From contig NZ_CP041666.1 in assembly GCF_007301515.1 (NCBI RefSeq), positions 2,604,001 to 2,668,000 of the forward strand: a DNA stretch of 64,000 nucleotides, given 5' to 3'. Shown here in pieces: positions 8,175-17,169 of the stretch (position 1 is its first letter; the number at the start of each line of letters is the position of its first letter). A program made the translations under genes and the position numbers. This stretch comes from Radiobacillus deserti (GTDB taxonomy: Bacteria; Bacillota; Bacilli; Bacillales; Amphibacillaceae). The notes below the pieces were generated by a model. It ran no database searches. It had not been told where the DNA came from and saw nothing but the letters and a program-made list of their open reading frames with translations.

Positions 8175-8552
8175 TTAGTCCTGATTAAACCATAACGGAT
8201 CTTTGTCATCCACATCGCCATTGTAATTAATTAGAATCTCGTCTCCTGCTTCTATATTTGTGTACGCATAGAATTCAAATGTATGATTTTCAAAATTAAT
8301 TATATAATTTGCATTCGGCTCATAAGAATGATTAAACAGCATTCCATAACCAAGAAGAATAGCAGAATGATTTATCCCGTACTCAAAAGCGTAATCAGCG
8401 AGTATGGTTTGCTCGATATATTGATGCTGATCGTTTGGATAGGCAATGACTGGGGCTGCATGTAAAAGCTCTCCCTTTTGGATATCCCGTGTAGCAAATA
8501 CCCCTCTATTGAATTCTCCATCACTAAGTTCAGATGTTTTTACCTCAATCAT
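8175..8552 (-). CDS. SET-domain-containing protein
   Basis: The protein is about 125 aa from ATG 8552 (AGGTAGGTGA upstream; an in-frame GTG at 8561 is less well placed). It is essentially one small SET domain: RGVFATRDIQKGELLHAAPV, YGMLFNHSYEPNANY with the NHS core motif, and AGDEILINYNGD with the GEEIxxxY-like motif and catalytic Tyr. SET proteins use S-adenosylmethionine to methylate lysines. Stand-alone bacterial versions are found in several bacilli and their substrates are unknown. It appears to be monocistronic. Confidence 0.85.
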   Translation of the reverse strand: MIEVKTSELSDGEFNRGVFATRDIQKGELLHAAPVIAYPNDQHQYIEQTILADYAFEYGINHSAILLGYGMLFNHSYEPNANYIINFENHTFEFYAYTNIEAGDEILINYNGDVDDKDPLWFNQD

Positions 8553-8664
8553 GTTGTTCACCTACCTTTTATAATTTTTCTAACGGTGATATTAAGTTTA
8601 ACATATGGAGCATATTTTATTTTAAAAAGAGACTTTCCTCCCCAGTTAGCATTCGGATATAAAC

Positions 8665-8698
8665 TAAAAAAAGCCACCTGATTAAAGGTGACTTTTTT
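8665..8698. terminator. orphan terminator-like hairpin
   Basis: AGCCACC and GGTGACT form a 7-bp stem with one mismatch, flanked by A and T tracts on both sides. It lies between divergent genes, where no transcript is expected to end, so it may be left from a lost gene. Confidence 0.45.
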
Positions 8699-8815
8699 GT
8701 CTTTGATTCATTCTACTTACATTATACTACTAATTTCAAGTGATTTATAGACTACACTTTGTAAAGTACCTGCCCTATACTGTTAGATACAAATGTAAAA
8801 AGAGGTGGTATCCGT

Positions 8816-9232
8816 ATGAATGACAAAAAGGATGTCTTAGATCATGGACCTTTCTTTCATGGTACTAAAGCAGAACTTAATATTGGAGATCTTTTGGAAC
8901 CCCAACACTTATCAAATTACCAAGACAAAAAATCGAATCATATATATTTCACTGCAACATTAGAGGCAGCTAAATGGGGTGCTGAATTGGCAAAATCCGA
9001 ATCAAAAGAAAGGATTTACATGGTCGAACCACTAGGTGATTTTGAAAATGATCCGAACGTAACGGATAAAAAATTCCCAGGAAACCCCACACGCTCCTAT
9101 AGGTCCAAATCGCCGTTAAAAGTAATAGCGGAATTAGGTGTGTGGGAAAGACACTCCGATGAACAGATAAACCATATGCTTACCTCTTTAGAAAAATTAC
9201 GTGAGGAAGGAAAGGCTGTCATATTTGACTAA
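8816..9232 (+). CDS. arr: rifamycin ADP-ribosyltransferase
   Basis: The 138-aa protein matches Arr along its whole length: GPFFHGTKAEL at the start, the NAD-pocket segment NHIYFTATLEAAKWGAELA, VEPLGDFENDPNVTDKKFPG, NPTRSYRSKSPL and the conserved C-terminal EEGKAVIFD. Arr transfers ADP-ribose from NAD to the C23 hydroxyl of rifamycins and inactivates them, in the cytoplasm. AAGAGGTGG precedes the ATG. It stands alone in a region rich in decayed genes and IS remnants. Chromosomal arr genes are known in environmental bacilli, so intrinsic resistance is as likely as recent transfer. Confidence 0.93.
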   Translation: MNDKKDVLDHGPFFHGTKAELNIGDLLEPQHLSNYQDKKSNHIYFTATLEAAKWGAELAKSESKERIYMVEPLGDFENDPNVTDKKFPGNPTRSYRSKSPLKVIAELGVWERHSDEQINHMLTSLEKLREEGKAVIFD

Positions 9233-9682
9233 ATCTGGATATTTTTGTTGACTTTTTATTTTGTAAATCTGTACTATTTACACTTGACTAAACAGTTTTC
9301 TTAGGGTGTTCAACTTTATATTGGCTAAAATAGCCTAAAGGTACTGTGGATGCGTATGTTATTAAACTATTAACGTAATTTGTAGTTCTCTGTTTTATTC
9401 TTTCATACTATGATAGTGCTAACTTTTTACAAACTCTGTTTAATGATTTTGAATGTAGCTTCTGCCACTGCAACATTCTCTATTAAACGCTACCTAAGTA
9501 TGAAAGGCTGTCCCTATGACAATTTTGTAGTCCAATGCCAATTTACAGCGACTCTAAATTTAATACTATTCTTCCATTAATGGGATTTTTTATTATATTT
9601 ATTATTGACACCCATAAGGAAGGCGCTTACAATCAGGTTAGTTATTAGCTATTAGTTAAATAAACGGTTGGAGACTTGGTAT
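9233..9682. other. AT-rich stretch with no gene seen
   Basis: Both strands are broken by frequent stops and no ribosome binding site with a plausible frame was found. It separates arr from the broken hutP. Confidence 0.5.
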
Positions 9683-9952
9683 ATGAAAAATAGACCCAAC
9701 TTTCGAATTGGACAGTTAGCCATCCTGTCTATCCTTCAGGATGATGATACCTCTCTTTCGATGAAAAGATAAAACAAGCAAACTGGCAATCTTGTGTTGG
9801 GAGAGTGGGATCCATGGAAGCTAAACAAGATAGTTGCGGCTATTGAAACTGCTCCAAAAAAGAACGTGATTGTGAAAGAGGGACTATACCGAGAAACGCA
9901 TGCCTTGTATCATGCTATTATAGAAGCATTACATGGTATCCATGCAAAATGA
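9683..9952 (+). pseudogene. hutP: hutP antiterminator remnant (two frameshifts, C-terminus missing)
   Basis: HutP is the RNA-binding antiterminator of the histidine utilisation operon, activated by histidine and Mg2+, normally about 148 aa. Three frames in succession show its sequence: RIGQLAILSILQDD from ATG 9683, then QSCVGRVGSMEA, then NKIVAAIETAPKKNVI and YRETHALYHAIIEALHG. The last frame ends at a TGA (9950-9952) about 50 residues early. The metal- and histidine-binding C-terminal part is gone. No other hut genes are in the window, so this is a relic of a lost operon. Confidence 0.75.
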
Positions 9953-10199
9953 ATTTCAAACTTTTTTTAATTCCATGTTAAGTAATTCAATATCATAGTA
10001 CACTCGATTCAATACCATGTTTCAAAATAGCTGGTATTTATTAGACCCACACCATGTAAATTTAAAACATTGATAAATTTATGCGCCTTATTTGGAAAAT
10101 TACTTACTAAAATGATTGGATACTTGTGTTAAATCAATTGAAATTGGGATGTAATGTACTAAACTTATGAAAAAATACTTACGGAAAGGAAAAAATATA

Positions 10200-10742
10200 T
10201 TGAGACACATAATTGATGAAGAAGTTTCTTTAAGAATGTTTACCGAGGACGACATTGAGGAATTTTATAATTTATTAAATAATTCTAAACAACACCTAAA
10301 AAAATGGATTACTTGGGTCGACTCTGTCAAAAACAAAGAAGATGCAGGTAAAAGTATAAAATTAAAAATTGAAGGATTAGTTGAAAATGGTGGATATCCC
10401 ACGTGGTTTGCTATTATAAATGAAGGGAAAATTGCGGGTACTATTGGATTTAATGACATCGATAAAACTAATAGAGTAGGGGAATTAGGCTATTGGTTGG
10501 GCAAAAATTTTCAACAAAAAGGGATAATGTCAAGAGCATTTAAAGCAGTTATAGATTACGGATTTACAGAACTCGGACTCAATCGAATTGAAGTTTATAT
10601 AGCTGCCGGAAACAGACGTAGCAGAGCTTTACCTGAACGCTTCGGGTTCTTAAAAGAAGGGATAATAAGACAGGCAGAATGGTTATATAACCACTTCGAA
10701 GATGAAATTATTTATGGACTTTTGGCTGAAGACTGGAAGTAA
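10200..10742 (+). CDS. GNAT acetyltransferase, RimJ/RimL type
   Basis: The protein resembles ribosomal-protein and spermidine N-acetyltransferases of the RimL/YdaF group: an N-terminal RMFTEDDIEEFYNLL segment, GTIGFNDIDKTNRVGELGYWLG, the acetyl-CoA loop QQKGIMSRAF, LNRIEVYIAAGNRRSRALPERFG and a C-terminal strand. I chose the TTG at 10200 (AAAGGAA upstream, 180 aa). An ATG at 10167 is in frame but lacks a ribosome binding site. The last helix reads ALPERFGF where family members usually have AxxVxEKxGF, a minor variation. Substrate unknown. Confidence 0.8.
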   Translation: MRHIIDEEVSLRMFTEDDIEEFYNLLNNSKQHLKKWITWVDSVKNKEDAGKSIKLKIEGLVENGGYPTWFAIINEGKIAGTIGFNDIDKTNRVGELGYWLGKNFQQKGIMSRAFKAVIDYGFTELGLNRIEVYIAAGNRRSRALPERFGFLKEGIIRQAEWLYNHFEDEIIYGLLAEDWK

Positions 10743-10857
10743 CAGTGCGTACCCATCACAAAAACCCTTGCCAATTCTACCTGATTCCGAAGAAGGTAAA
10801 ATATCATCAATTTCAAGAAAACCGGGCTTGTCAAATGAAGTGTGTAAGTCCTGAAAG

Positions 10858-11570
10858 TTAAATATATTTTAGAACGCTATTTTCTAGCTGATTGTGCACT
10901 AACAGTTGATTAATGACCATCGACCAGTTTTGAATGCGACCGTCTTTCCATTTTGTTTCAAGCTCTTTCACACGCATAAAACTTTTAACAGAGCGTTCTC
11001 GTTAGGGAATGTTCCTTTTTATTCGTTACTTTTCGGAAGCTAGAATGAATACTTTCTACGGCATTGGTTGTGTACATCACCTTACGAATAGCACTTCCAT
11101 GATCCTAGAGTTGTTCCACATGATGAAAGTTTCTTGTCCATACATCAATGGCTCCAGGATAGGCAGACCATTGTTGTTTAAAGGATTCGAAAGCACTTTG
11201 GCAGGCTGAAAGATTTGGAGCACTATATACCTTTTTTAAAGAAGCAGTAAATGCTTTTTAATCCTTGCTTGGTACATATTTAATCGAGTTGCGAATCATA
11301 TGAACCATGCAGCGTTGGACGGTTACGTCACGAAAGGTAGCACGAGCCCCCTCTTCTAGGCCACTTACTCCATCCATGGAAATAAAGAAGATGTCTTCGA
11401 CACCTCTAGCTTTCATTTCATCAAATATTTACATCCATTTGCGCTTGCTTTCTGTTTCATTCAACCAAAGACCTAGCACGTCTTTTTTTCCTTCCATGGT
11501 ATAGCCTAATATCGTGTAGACGGCATACTTCTTCGTTTCATATTGGATACGGATCGTTGTGAACATACTA
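10858..11570 (-). mobile_element. IS256-family transposase remnant
   Basis: Read on the minus strand, this encodes the C-terminal two thirds of a Mutator/IS256 transposase: AVYTILGYTMEGKKDVLGLW, FISMDGVSGLEEGAR, VQRCMVHMIRNSIKYV, AIRKVMYTTNAVESIHSSFR (containing the catalytic Glu) and the end at TAA 10858-10860. It has in-frame stops (after KRKWM and after VPSKD), a frameshift near 11000, and lacks its N-terminal third. It cannot be active. Short plus-strand frames opposite it are shadows. Confidence 0.8.
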
Positions 11571-11764
11571 AAAAAAACTAGAACTCTTATGCAACAATCT
11601 CCCCCTTTAATTCCTTGTTGCGTAGTATTTAGTCAACTACGCAATAAAGAGATTTCACAATCTGTCTCTTTGATTAAAAAAGACCCCGAACTCCGAACTA
11701 TGTGGAATCTTTCAAGCATAAACCTTCATTTTATGAAAACTTATGAAATCACACCCAGACTGTG

Positions 11765-12400
11765 ACTTAAACCATAAAAATGTAACAACTTAAACCAAAA
11801 TAATGTAACCCTGACAAAAGACTTTTATATCAAGGTTACATTGCGAATTTAGTACATATATTATAACTAAAACACGTCATTATTCTTTGTATATAAATAA
11901 ATTATTCACCTTATCTTCGACTCATTACATACTTTTACTTTATAAATATACTCTTAACAATCTTATGATTTAGTACCCTTTTCTTCTTTATTTCTTTATT
12001 AAATAATTTTGCCTATAAATGTCAACTTACTTATGTACAATAATGCTCATTTAAGTATGTACACTTTTACTCATCTTCCTGCTCAAAGTGATTCTTAATT
12101 CTATAGGATTTGCCAATAATGTTTACCACTGTTGCGTGATGCAATATTCTATCTAGAATAGCGTTTGCTAGTTTTGAATCTTGAAAGACCTCATCCCAGC
12201 TCTTAAAGCTTACATTAGTTGTCAAAATCGTACTTCTCTTTTCGTATCTCAAATCTATTAACTGAAAGAAAAGCTTTGCGTCCTCTGAATCAATTGGAAG
12301 ATACCCAATCTCATCGATAATTAAAAGTTTATATTTCTTATAATGCTTTAAGCGGGCTTCTAACTTAAGCCATTTTAATAGAGGAACCGAAACAACAATT
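11765..12400 (-). mobile_element. IS21-family remnant with terminal repeats
   Basis: The fragment carries the 3' part of istB (12067-12400) and one IS end. The end shows two 22-bp direct repeats of the form ACTTAAACCAnAAnAATGTAAC starting at 11765 and 11788, as is usual for IS21 termini, which carry multiple transposase sites. The istA gene, the 5' half of istB and the other end are missing. Confidence 0.65.
12067..12400 (-). pseudogene. istB: istB ATPase fragment (IS21 family)
   Basis: The minus strand encodes the C-terminal part of IstB, the ATP-dependent helper of IS21 transposition: KLLIIDEIGYLPIDSEDAK (Walker B), FFQLIDLRYEKRSTILTTN, and LANAILDRILHHATVVNI to the stop at 12067. The Walker A half is absent because the sequence becomes unrelated upstream of about 12400. 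Confidence 0.75.
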
Positions 12401-12527
12401 CTTACTTAGTCAATACCCCAGAACTAATAGATAAGTAAACCTGAATCCAATTCACAAAGCCCATTCATCATACTTTTTTTAAAGTAGATTGACTATAACC
12501 CTAAAGATTCAGCCACTAGATTGAAGT

Positions 12528-13526
12528 TTATTTAAATTTTTCTTCATACTTACTTTTCGAAAGGATTTCTCTAGCAGGCAATTTTGTCCAATCCTGTATC
12601 GATATATCAGGATTGTTATCTACGAAAATTTCCATTATACGTTTTCCTATCCGGTACAAAGACCATTGAGGGAGATTTTTCCGTGGATTACCATTAGTGA
12701 ACTCACTTTTAATCTCCACATTTGTTAAGTTTTGATTTTCTTTGAGGTAGTTCCAAACCTTTTGTTCAGATTGCTGTGAGATAAATGGTTTGCTCCAAGA
12801 AACTTCAACATCTGGATAAACCGTTTCTGCAAATAGTTCTGCTTTTCCTTCTATCATAACTGCTTCCAATAACGTTTCTGAATGGTTTTCCTTGGATTTT
12901 TCAAAATTCACTGTGTGATGATATTCATGGGCTATCATATACTGGAGAGATTCCTTTTCAAAGGAAGGATCAAGACGGAAGAATACAAAGTCTTCATTCC
13001 ACACACGCCCTGTAACCCCACCCATCAGAGGTAACGAATACGAAAGTCCAGGGACCGAATAATTAGCAGGGAAAAGATATATGGTCTTCCCTTCATCTGG
13101 TGGTAATTTGTCGGCTGATTCTTTAAGAGCTTCTATTATTAATGTATTAATCTTGTTTTTCCTTTTCTTTAAAGCCTTTATGTCCTCTTCCAACTCTTTG
13201 ATATCCTCAGGTGGGGCAAAATGCCAAGAACTTATGGCTGAATACCCCCCCATCTCCCCGAAAGCATGAATTCTAAACGGCTCAAGTACATGTTCTCGAT
13301 AAATCTCATTTAACTGATCCGATTGACTATCCGCCTTCTCTGCATATTCCAGCAACTCATCATAGAAATTTCGAATCTCATACTCTTGCTGCTTATATTC
13401 AAATGTAACAGGTACGTCCGGAGATGTTTTAACTTCCGTTTTTCCGTTTGAATTTTCATTTGTACACCCTAGTAATAATAAGGAAGGTAACCACAACCAC
13501 ATAAGAACTAACCACTTTTTCTTCAA
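12528..13526 (-). CDS. DUF2268 lipoprotein, putative zinc metalloprotease
   Basis: The 332-aa protein starts with a lipoprotein signal (lipobox LLLGC near residue 21) and an Asn/Lys-rich linker, so it should be anchored outside the membrane. The body is a DUF2268 domain, predicted to be a zinc-dependent protease: MIAHEYHHTVNF supplies the HExxH motif (about residue 200) and MIEGKAELFAE the downstream Glu. Substrates are unknown. The 998-base gene is intact amid IS debris, so it is probably maintained. Confidence 0.85.
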   Translation of the reverse strand: MKKKWLVLMWLWLPSLLLLGCTNENSNGKTEVKTSPDVPVTFEYKQQEYEIRNFYDELLEYAEKADSQSDQLNEIYREHVLEPFRIHAFGEMGGYSAISSWHFAPPEDIKELEEDIKALKKRKNKINTLIIEALKESADKLPPDEGKTIYLFPANYSVPGLSYSLPLMGGVTGRVWNEDFVFFRLDPSFEKESLQYMIAHEYHHTVNFEKSKENHSETLLEAVMIEGKAELFAETVYPDVEVSWSKPFISQQSEQKVWNYLKENQNLTNVEIKSEFTNGNPRKNLPQWSLYRIGKRIMEIFVDNNPDISIQDWTKLPAREILSKSKYEEKFK

Positions 13527-13879
13527 TTAGATAACTCCTACTATTATAAATTTAACACTTTTAATTGTACTATCTTATTTAAATTGAGTAATAAACCTAC
13601 TCTTTTATTTTTCTACTAGCGTTGCACACATAATAATCTAAAATGCTAAGGAAATAATAGTTTATCCAAGCATTGTGAATCTCACCAAGTTCATACTTCT
13701 ATAAAAACCCTTAAAATTTTGCCGAAAGGAGAACTCATGGACTATAATACTGTTATTCTGTATTCAATGAACCCTATTTCCATTCAGTAATGAATATAAT
13801 CATAGCTGAAAAAATACTTGTTAATATTACTTCAATTGTGTACCTCCTACCATAAAAATATTTAACTAAATTTTACCAT
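13527..13879. other. intergenic stretch with no gene seen
   Basis: AT-rich sequence with stops in all frames and no recognisable element. Confidence 0.45.
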
Positions 13880-13944
13880 ATAACTGACATAACGACATAA
13901 CTGATATAACTGATATAGTTGATATAGTTGATATAGTTGATATA
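13880..13944 (+). repeat. 9-bp tandem repeat, seven units
   Basis: Successive units read ATAACTGAC, ATAACGAC, ATAACTGAT (twice) and ATAGTTGAT (three times). One unit is 8 bp. The array grades from one variant to another, as expected from slippage. Confidence 0.8.
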
Positions 13945-14079
13945 AAATTAATTGTTTTCTACAAGAAATTTATACGAGGAATGCTTATATTCGTATGAGA
14001 AGTTTTGAATCGTTGAACTTTCCAGTATCATCTTTTTAACAGTTTCATTATCATTTCGATATTTTACTGTATCTAACAA

Positions 14080-14335
14080 TCAAAACCAATTCAAATAATG
14101 GTCGAGGTATTTAGTTGCCACACTATTAAATCTTTGCAACTAACCTTTCAAACAGCTGTGATAATTATTAACATTTTGAATATGATACAATCCATTATGT
14201 TCAATTAAGAAGAAGAAATCGTTAAATTCTATTCTCGTTAATGTAAAGGGACAAAAAGTCTCGATTTCTTCCAGGAGAAAGCAAACAACATTTTGTGGAT
14301 TGATACGATGCTGCCGAAAGTAGTATTGGGGAAGG
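14080..14335 (-). mobile_element. IS1595-family transposase C-terminal remnant
   Basis: The minus strand encodes LYHIQNVNNYHSCLKG, an in-frame TAG, then LQRFNSVATKYLDHYLNWF and TGA (14080-14082). This is the characteristic end of ISXO2/IS1595-type transposases. The upstream part (LFAFSWKKSRLFVP) is disrupted by stops. No termini were found. It abuts the broken MFS gene at about 14340. Confidence 0.6.
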
Positions 14336-14342
14336 GTTAAAA

Positions 14343-14955
14343 ATGCTGGTAAAGCATCCGATTCTTAGGTCAATATCACTATCAACTGCTACCTTGAATT
14401 TTTTTCGAACAGCTTTCGATGCTGTTTATATGCTTTTTATAGTCAATATACTAAACCTAAATCCGACCCAAATTGGAATAGTGTTAGGCGTTGGAAGTGT
14501 CGGTGCCCTTTTAGGGGCTTTTATTGCAACTAAGTATGAAAAACGCTATGGCATTGGAGCGTCGATTATAGGTGCCTGTTTAATGGTGGCATGTGGGGGA
14601 ATAATAGTGCCTTTCACTAACTATTATCCATTTTTTCTAATATTGCCATTGCAATTATAGGTCAAGTTTTTACTGGATTTGGAAATACAGTTTACTTTGT
14701 AAATCAAGTTAGTTTAAGGCAAACAGTAACTTCGAATAATATTTTGGGAGAATTAATGCAAGTAATAGGTTTATTAGTAGAGGGGCTATGCCTTTAGGGG
14801 GATTAGCTGGAGGTTTATTGGCTACAGTTCTTGGATTGAGTAATGCTCTTTTAATAGCTACTATTGGGTATTTTTTATCCATAATTTTGTTGTGGTTTTC
14901 TCCCGTAAAAAATGTAAGAACCATTGAACACTTCTTCTGCGTAAAGAAAAAATAA
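14343..14955 (+). pseudogene. MFS exporter, C-terminal half, frameshifted
   Basis: The sequence corresponds to the second half of an EntS/MFS_3-type drug or siderophore exporter: HPILRSISLSTATLNFFRTA, GIVLGVGSVGALLGAF, then after a frameshift near 14650 AIIGQVFTGFGNTVYFVNQ, and after another near 14760 MPLGGLAGGLLATVLGLSNA, to the end KNVRTIEHFF. About six membrane helices remain. The first half is missing, cut where the IS1595 remnant begins, which suggests an IS-associated deletion. Confidence 0.65.
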
Positions 14956-15260
14956 ACTCATGAAAATAAAAAGAATACATGTATCATCATTACATAAGTA
15001 TATAAAGGATATGAAAAGTGGCGCTTTTCCAATTTAATGATATTTTTTCTGTTAATATTCAAAATTTATATCCAAATAAAAAAGTCTTCTTTTATTTAAA
15101 GAGGCCAAAGTGTTTTTATGCTGTTTTTTCATCCTACACATCGGCCCTTAAAATCTGGAACAAATGGGGACCTACAAAATAAAAACTTCCTCGGATGTTT
15201 TTAAGCATAAGAATGTTATTTAGATTTTCAAGCATAAAGACGTAATCGTGCCATTTTTAT

Positions 15261-16626
15261 GGTTCTACGTCAAATGTTGGGGTGGTGATGTTATTCGTCA
15301 CCTCAACCAATATGCAACCCTACTTCTTTATACTGTCTTGCGAGTAAAATCTTTGCTCTAAAACGTTTGAAGCTTCTAAATCCAAACGCATTCCTCTTTA
15401 AAACTTTCGTAGTATTATTAATCCCTTCCAAAAAACCGTTTGAATAGTTATAAACAAAGCTATTTAGTATTTCAACTTGCCAATTTTGAAACGTCTTAAT
15501 CGCACTAATCATTTCTGGTAATTCAGATTCTCTTACCAGATCATAGAAAGCTTTTAGGTCTTTCTTCACCTTGAAGATATTTTCACTCCCAATTACTTTA
15601 GCTTCTTCAAACCAATCTTTATATATTTCCTTTAGTTCATGAGCAGTTCTTAGTTCTTCTGACATTCCTAAATATCTTTCTAAATGCCACATTTCGTCTT
15701 CTTTCAAGCGATTCTTTGGTTTATGAAATACATGTTTCATACGCTTACATTTCTTACGATCATAGTCGTGGAAGGTTTGTTGCACACGTCTTCTAACACG
15801 ATCTAATCCCCAATAAATATATCTACAAAAATGAAATCGATCGGCTACGATAATAGGCTTCCCTAATGCCTTTTGAACAGCTGCCTTAAAGGATGAACTC
15901 ATATCCATGATAACTACTTCAACCTGTTGGCCATGTTTTTGTAGATAATTTTTAATTGTGTTTTTATACCGATTAGGTAGTATATCAAGAGGTTGTCTAG
16001 TGATACCATCTGCGATAATTAGCTGGTATTTCCCTTCCTTTGTATCTCCTTTATTTCATCATTGCAATAACGGATGGCAAGTTTACCTTTTTTTTCTCTC
16101 AGCTAATTTATCAAAGCGTCTTACAATTGTTGAAGCTGGCACCGAATGTTTCGCCAACCTCTTTAAAGGTCTTTCCTTTTATCGATTTTATTGAAACCGC
16201 TTGGTTCCATTCAATAGAAGCACGTTGGTACCGTTCTACTATTGGACTTTTTTCTGAGAATCGCTTCCCACAAGAAGGACAAGCATAACGACGACGTTTA
16301 TACCATAATAGAGTCATTCGCTCAAACCACTTTAAGTGTTTTATTTTTTGATATCTAAATCATGTACACGGTCTGTTTTAGTTTCACAAACCGGGCAACA
16401 ATGAGGGATACGCTCCATTTCTACATAAATCTGAACCGTTCCATCACGATCTTCCATATTAGTTATAATGCATTCTTTTAATCCTGGTATATTCATGGTA
16501 AAATCCATATACACGCAACCCCATTCTCTACTTGTTTCTCGACAATTCAAGTATATAAGAATGTATTGGTTGCGTGTGTTTTATTTTTCAGAATTTCACC
16601 TGAACCCCAACAAATATTATAGAGCC
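15261..16626 (-). mobile_element. ISL3-family insertion sequence with both ends and 8-bp target duplication
   Basis: The element is 1366 bp. Its ends carry imperfect 23-bp inverted repeats: GGTTCTACGTCAAATGTTGG at 15261 and, on the other strand from 16626, GGCTCTATAATATTTGTTGG, both continuing GGT. Each end is flanked by the same 8 bases, ATTTTTAT (15253-15260 and 16627-16634), the target duplication length of ISL3 elements. The single transposase gene inside is frameshifted. Confidence 0.85.
15303..16508 (-). pseudogene. ISL3-family transposase, frameshifted
   Basis: The N-terminal zinc-ribbon-like region (IPHCCPVCETKTDRVHDL) starts near ATG 16508. The helix-turn-helix part with a second Cys pair (RRYACPSCGKRF, VSIKSIKGKTFKEVGETFG) is in another frame. 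The catalytic DDE part (QQVEVVIMDMSSSF, IIVADRFHFCRYIYWGLDRV, YSNGFLEGINNTTKVLKR) is in further frames, ending at 15303. At least three frameshifts separate these parts, so no intact transposase can be made. Confidence 0.85.
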
Positions 16627-16652
16627 ATTTTTATGCTTAAAGTCACAGACAC

Positions 16653-16680
16653 AAAAAAACCACCAATTATGTATTGGTGG
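16653..16680 (-). terminator. tmRNA terminator
   Basis: On the minus strand CCACCAAT-loop-ATTGGTGG is followed by T7. The stem begins within the encoded CCA end of the tmRNA. Confidence 0.85.
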
Positions 16681-17038
16681 AGACGGTGGGAATCGAACCC
16701 ACGTCCAGAGATATCGGCACTCAGGCATCTACGAGCGTAGTTGGTATATTGTCATTCGCTCTCAGTTCGGCCTACCAACAGGCTTCCCTGGAGCTAGCCT
16801 GATTCATCTCTTCTGTCTATCCTCAGGCGGAGGACGACAGCGTAGCCCACTTCAAGTTGAGACCCTTCGATCTACCACATGGGCGATGGTAGGAAGGATC
16901 CTTTAGTGCTACTTACGCAGCTGCTAAAGAGTAATTGTTTTCTTTGCCAGTTATATTTAGGCGAGTAACGTTTAACGAGTCGTAACCTCGACCCGCAGCC
17001 TGAGCTCGACCTACCCCTGTCGAATCCGTAACGTCCCC
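16678..17038 (-). ncRNA. ssrA: transfer-messenger RNA (tmRNA)
   Basis: The 361-nt RNA begins GGGGACGTTACGGATTCGAC and ends with a T-arm (GGGTTCGATTCCCACCG) and encoded CCA, forming the alanyl-tRNA-like half. The tag frame reads GKENNYSLAAA then TAA (about 16930-16966), preceded by an ACU triplet. It rescues stalled ribosomes with SmpB, which is encoded 132 bases upstream on the same strand. The tag ends in the usual hydrophobic Ala-rich degradation signal. Confidence 0.97.
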
Positions 17039-17169
17039 ATGAAATGGGTAAACGGATAAAGGTACCCGAGCACCTAAAAAATGTTTCAGTGTTTCAGTGT
17101 TTCAGTGAAGCGACATAATTAATTATAACATCTTCCATTACGATTTCAAGGGTTCTACTGTGGTAATTG

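Noticed and set aside
8478..8681. 67-codon plus-strand frame with a hydrophobic centre
   Set aside because: It overlaps the SET-domain gene antisense, has no ribosome binding site, and ends inside a terminator-like hairpin.
11009..11765. Three plus-strand frames of 65-68 codons
   Set aside because: They lie opposite the IS256 transposase remnant, lack ribosome binding sites, and are shadows of it.
16468..16740. 90-codon frame ending in WWRRWESNPRPEIS across the tmRNA 3' end
   Set aside because: It runs antisense through the ISL3 end and the tmRNA. The residues are the translated T-arm, a common false gene call.
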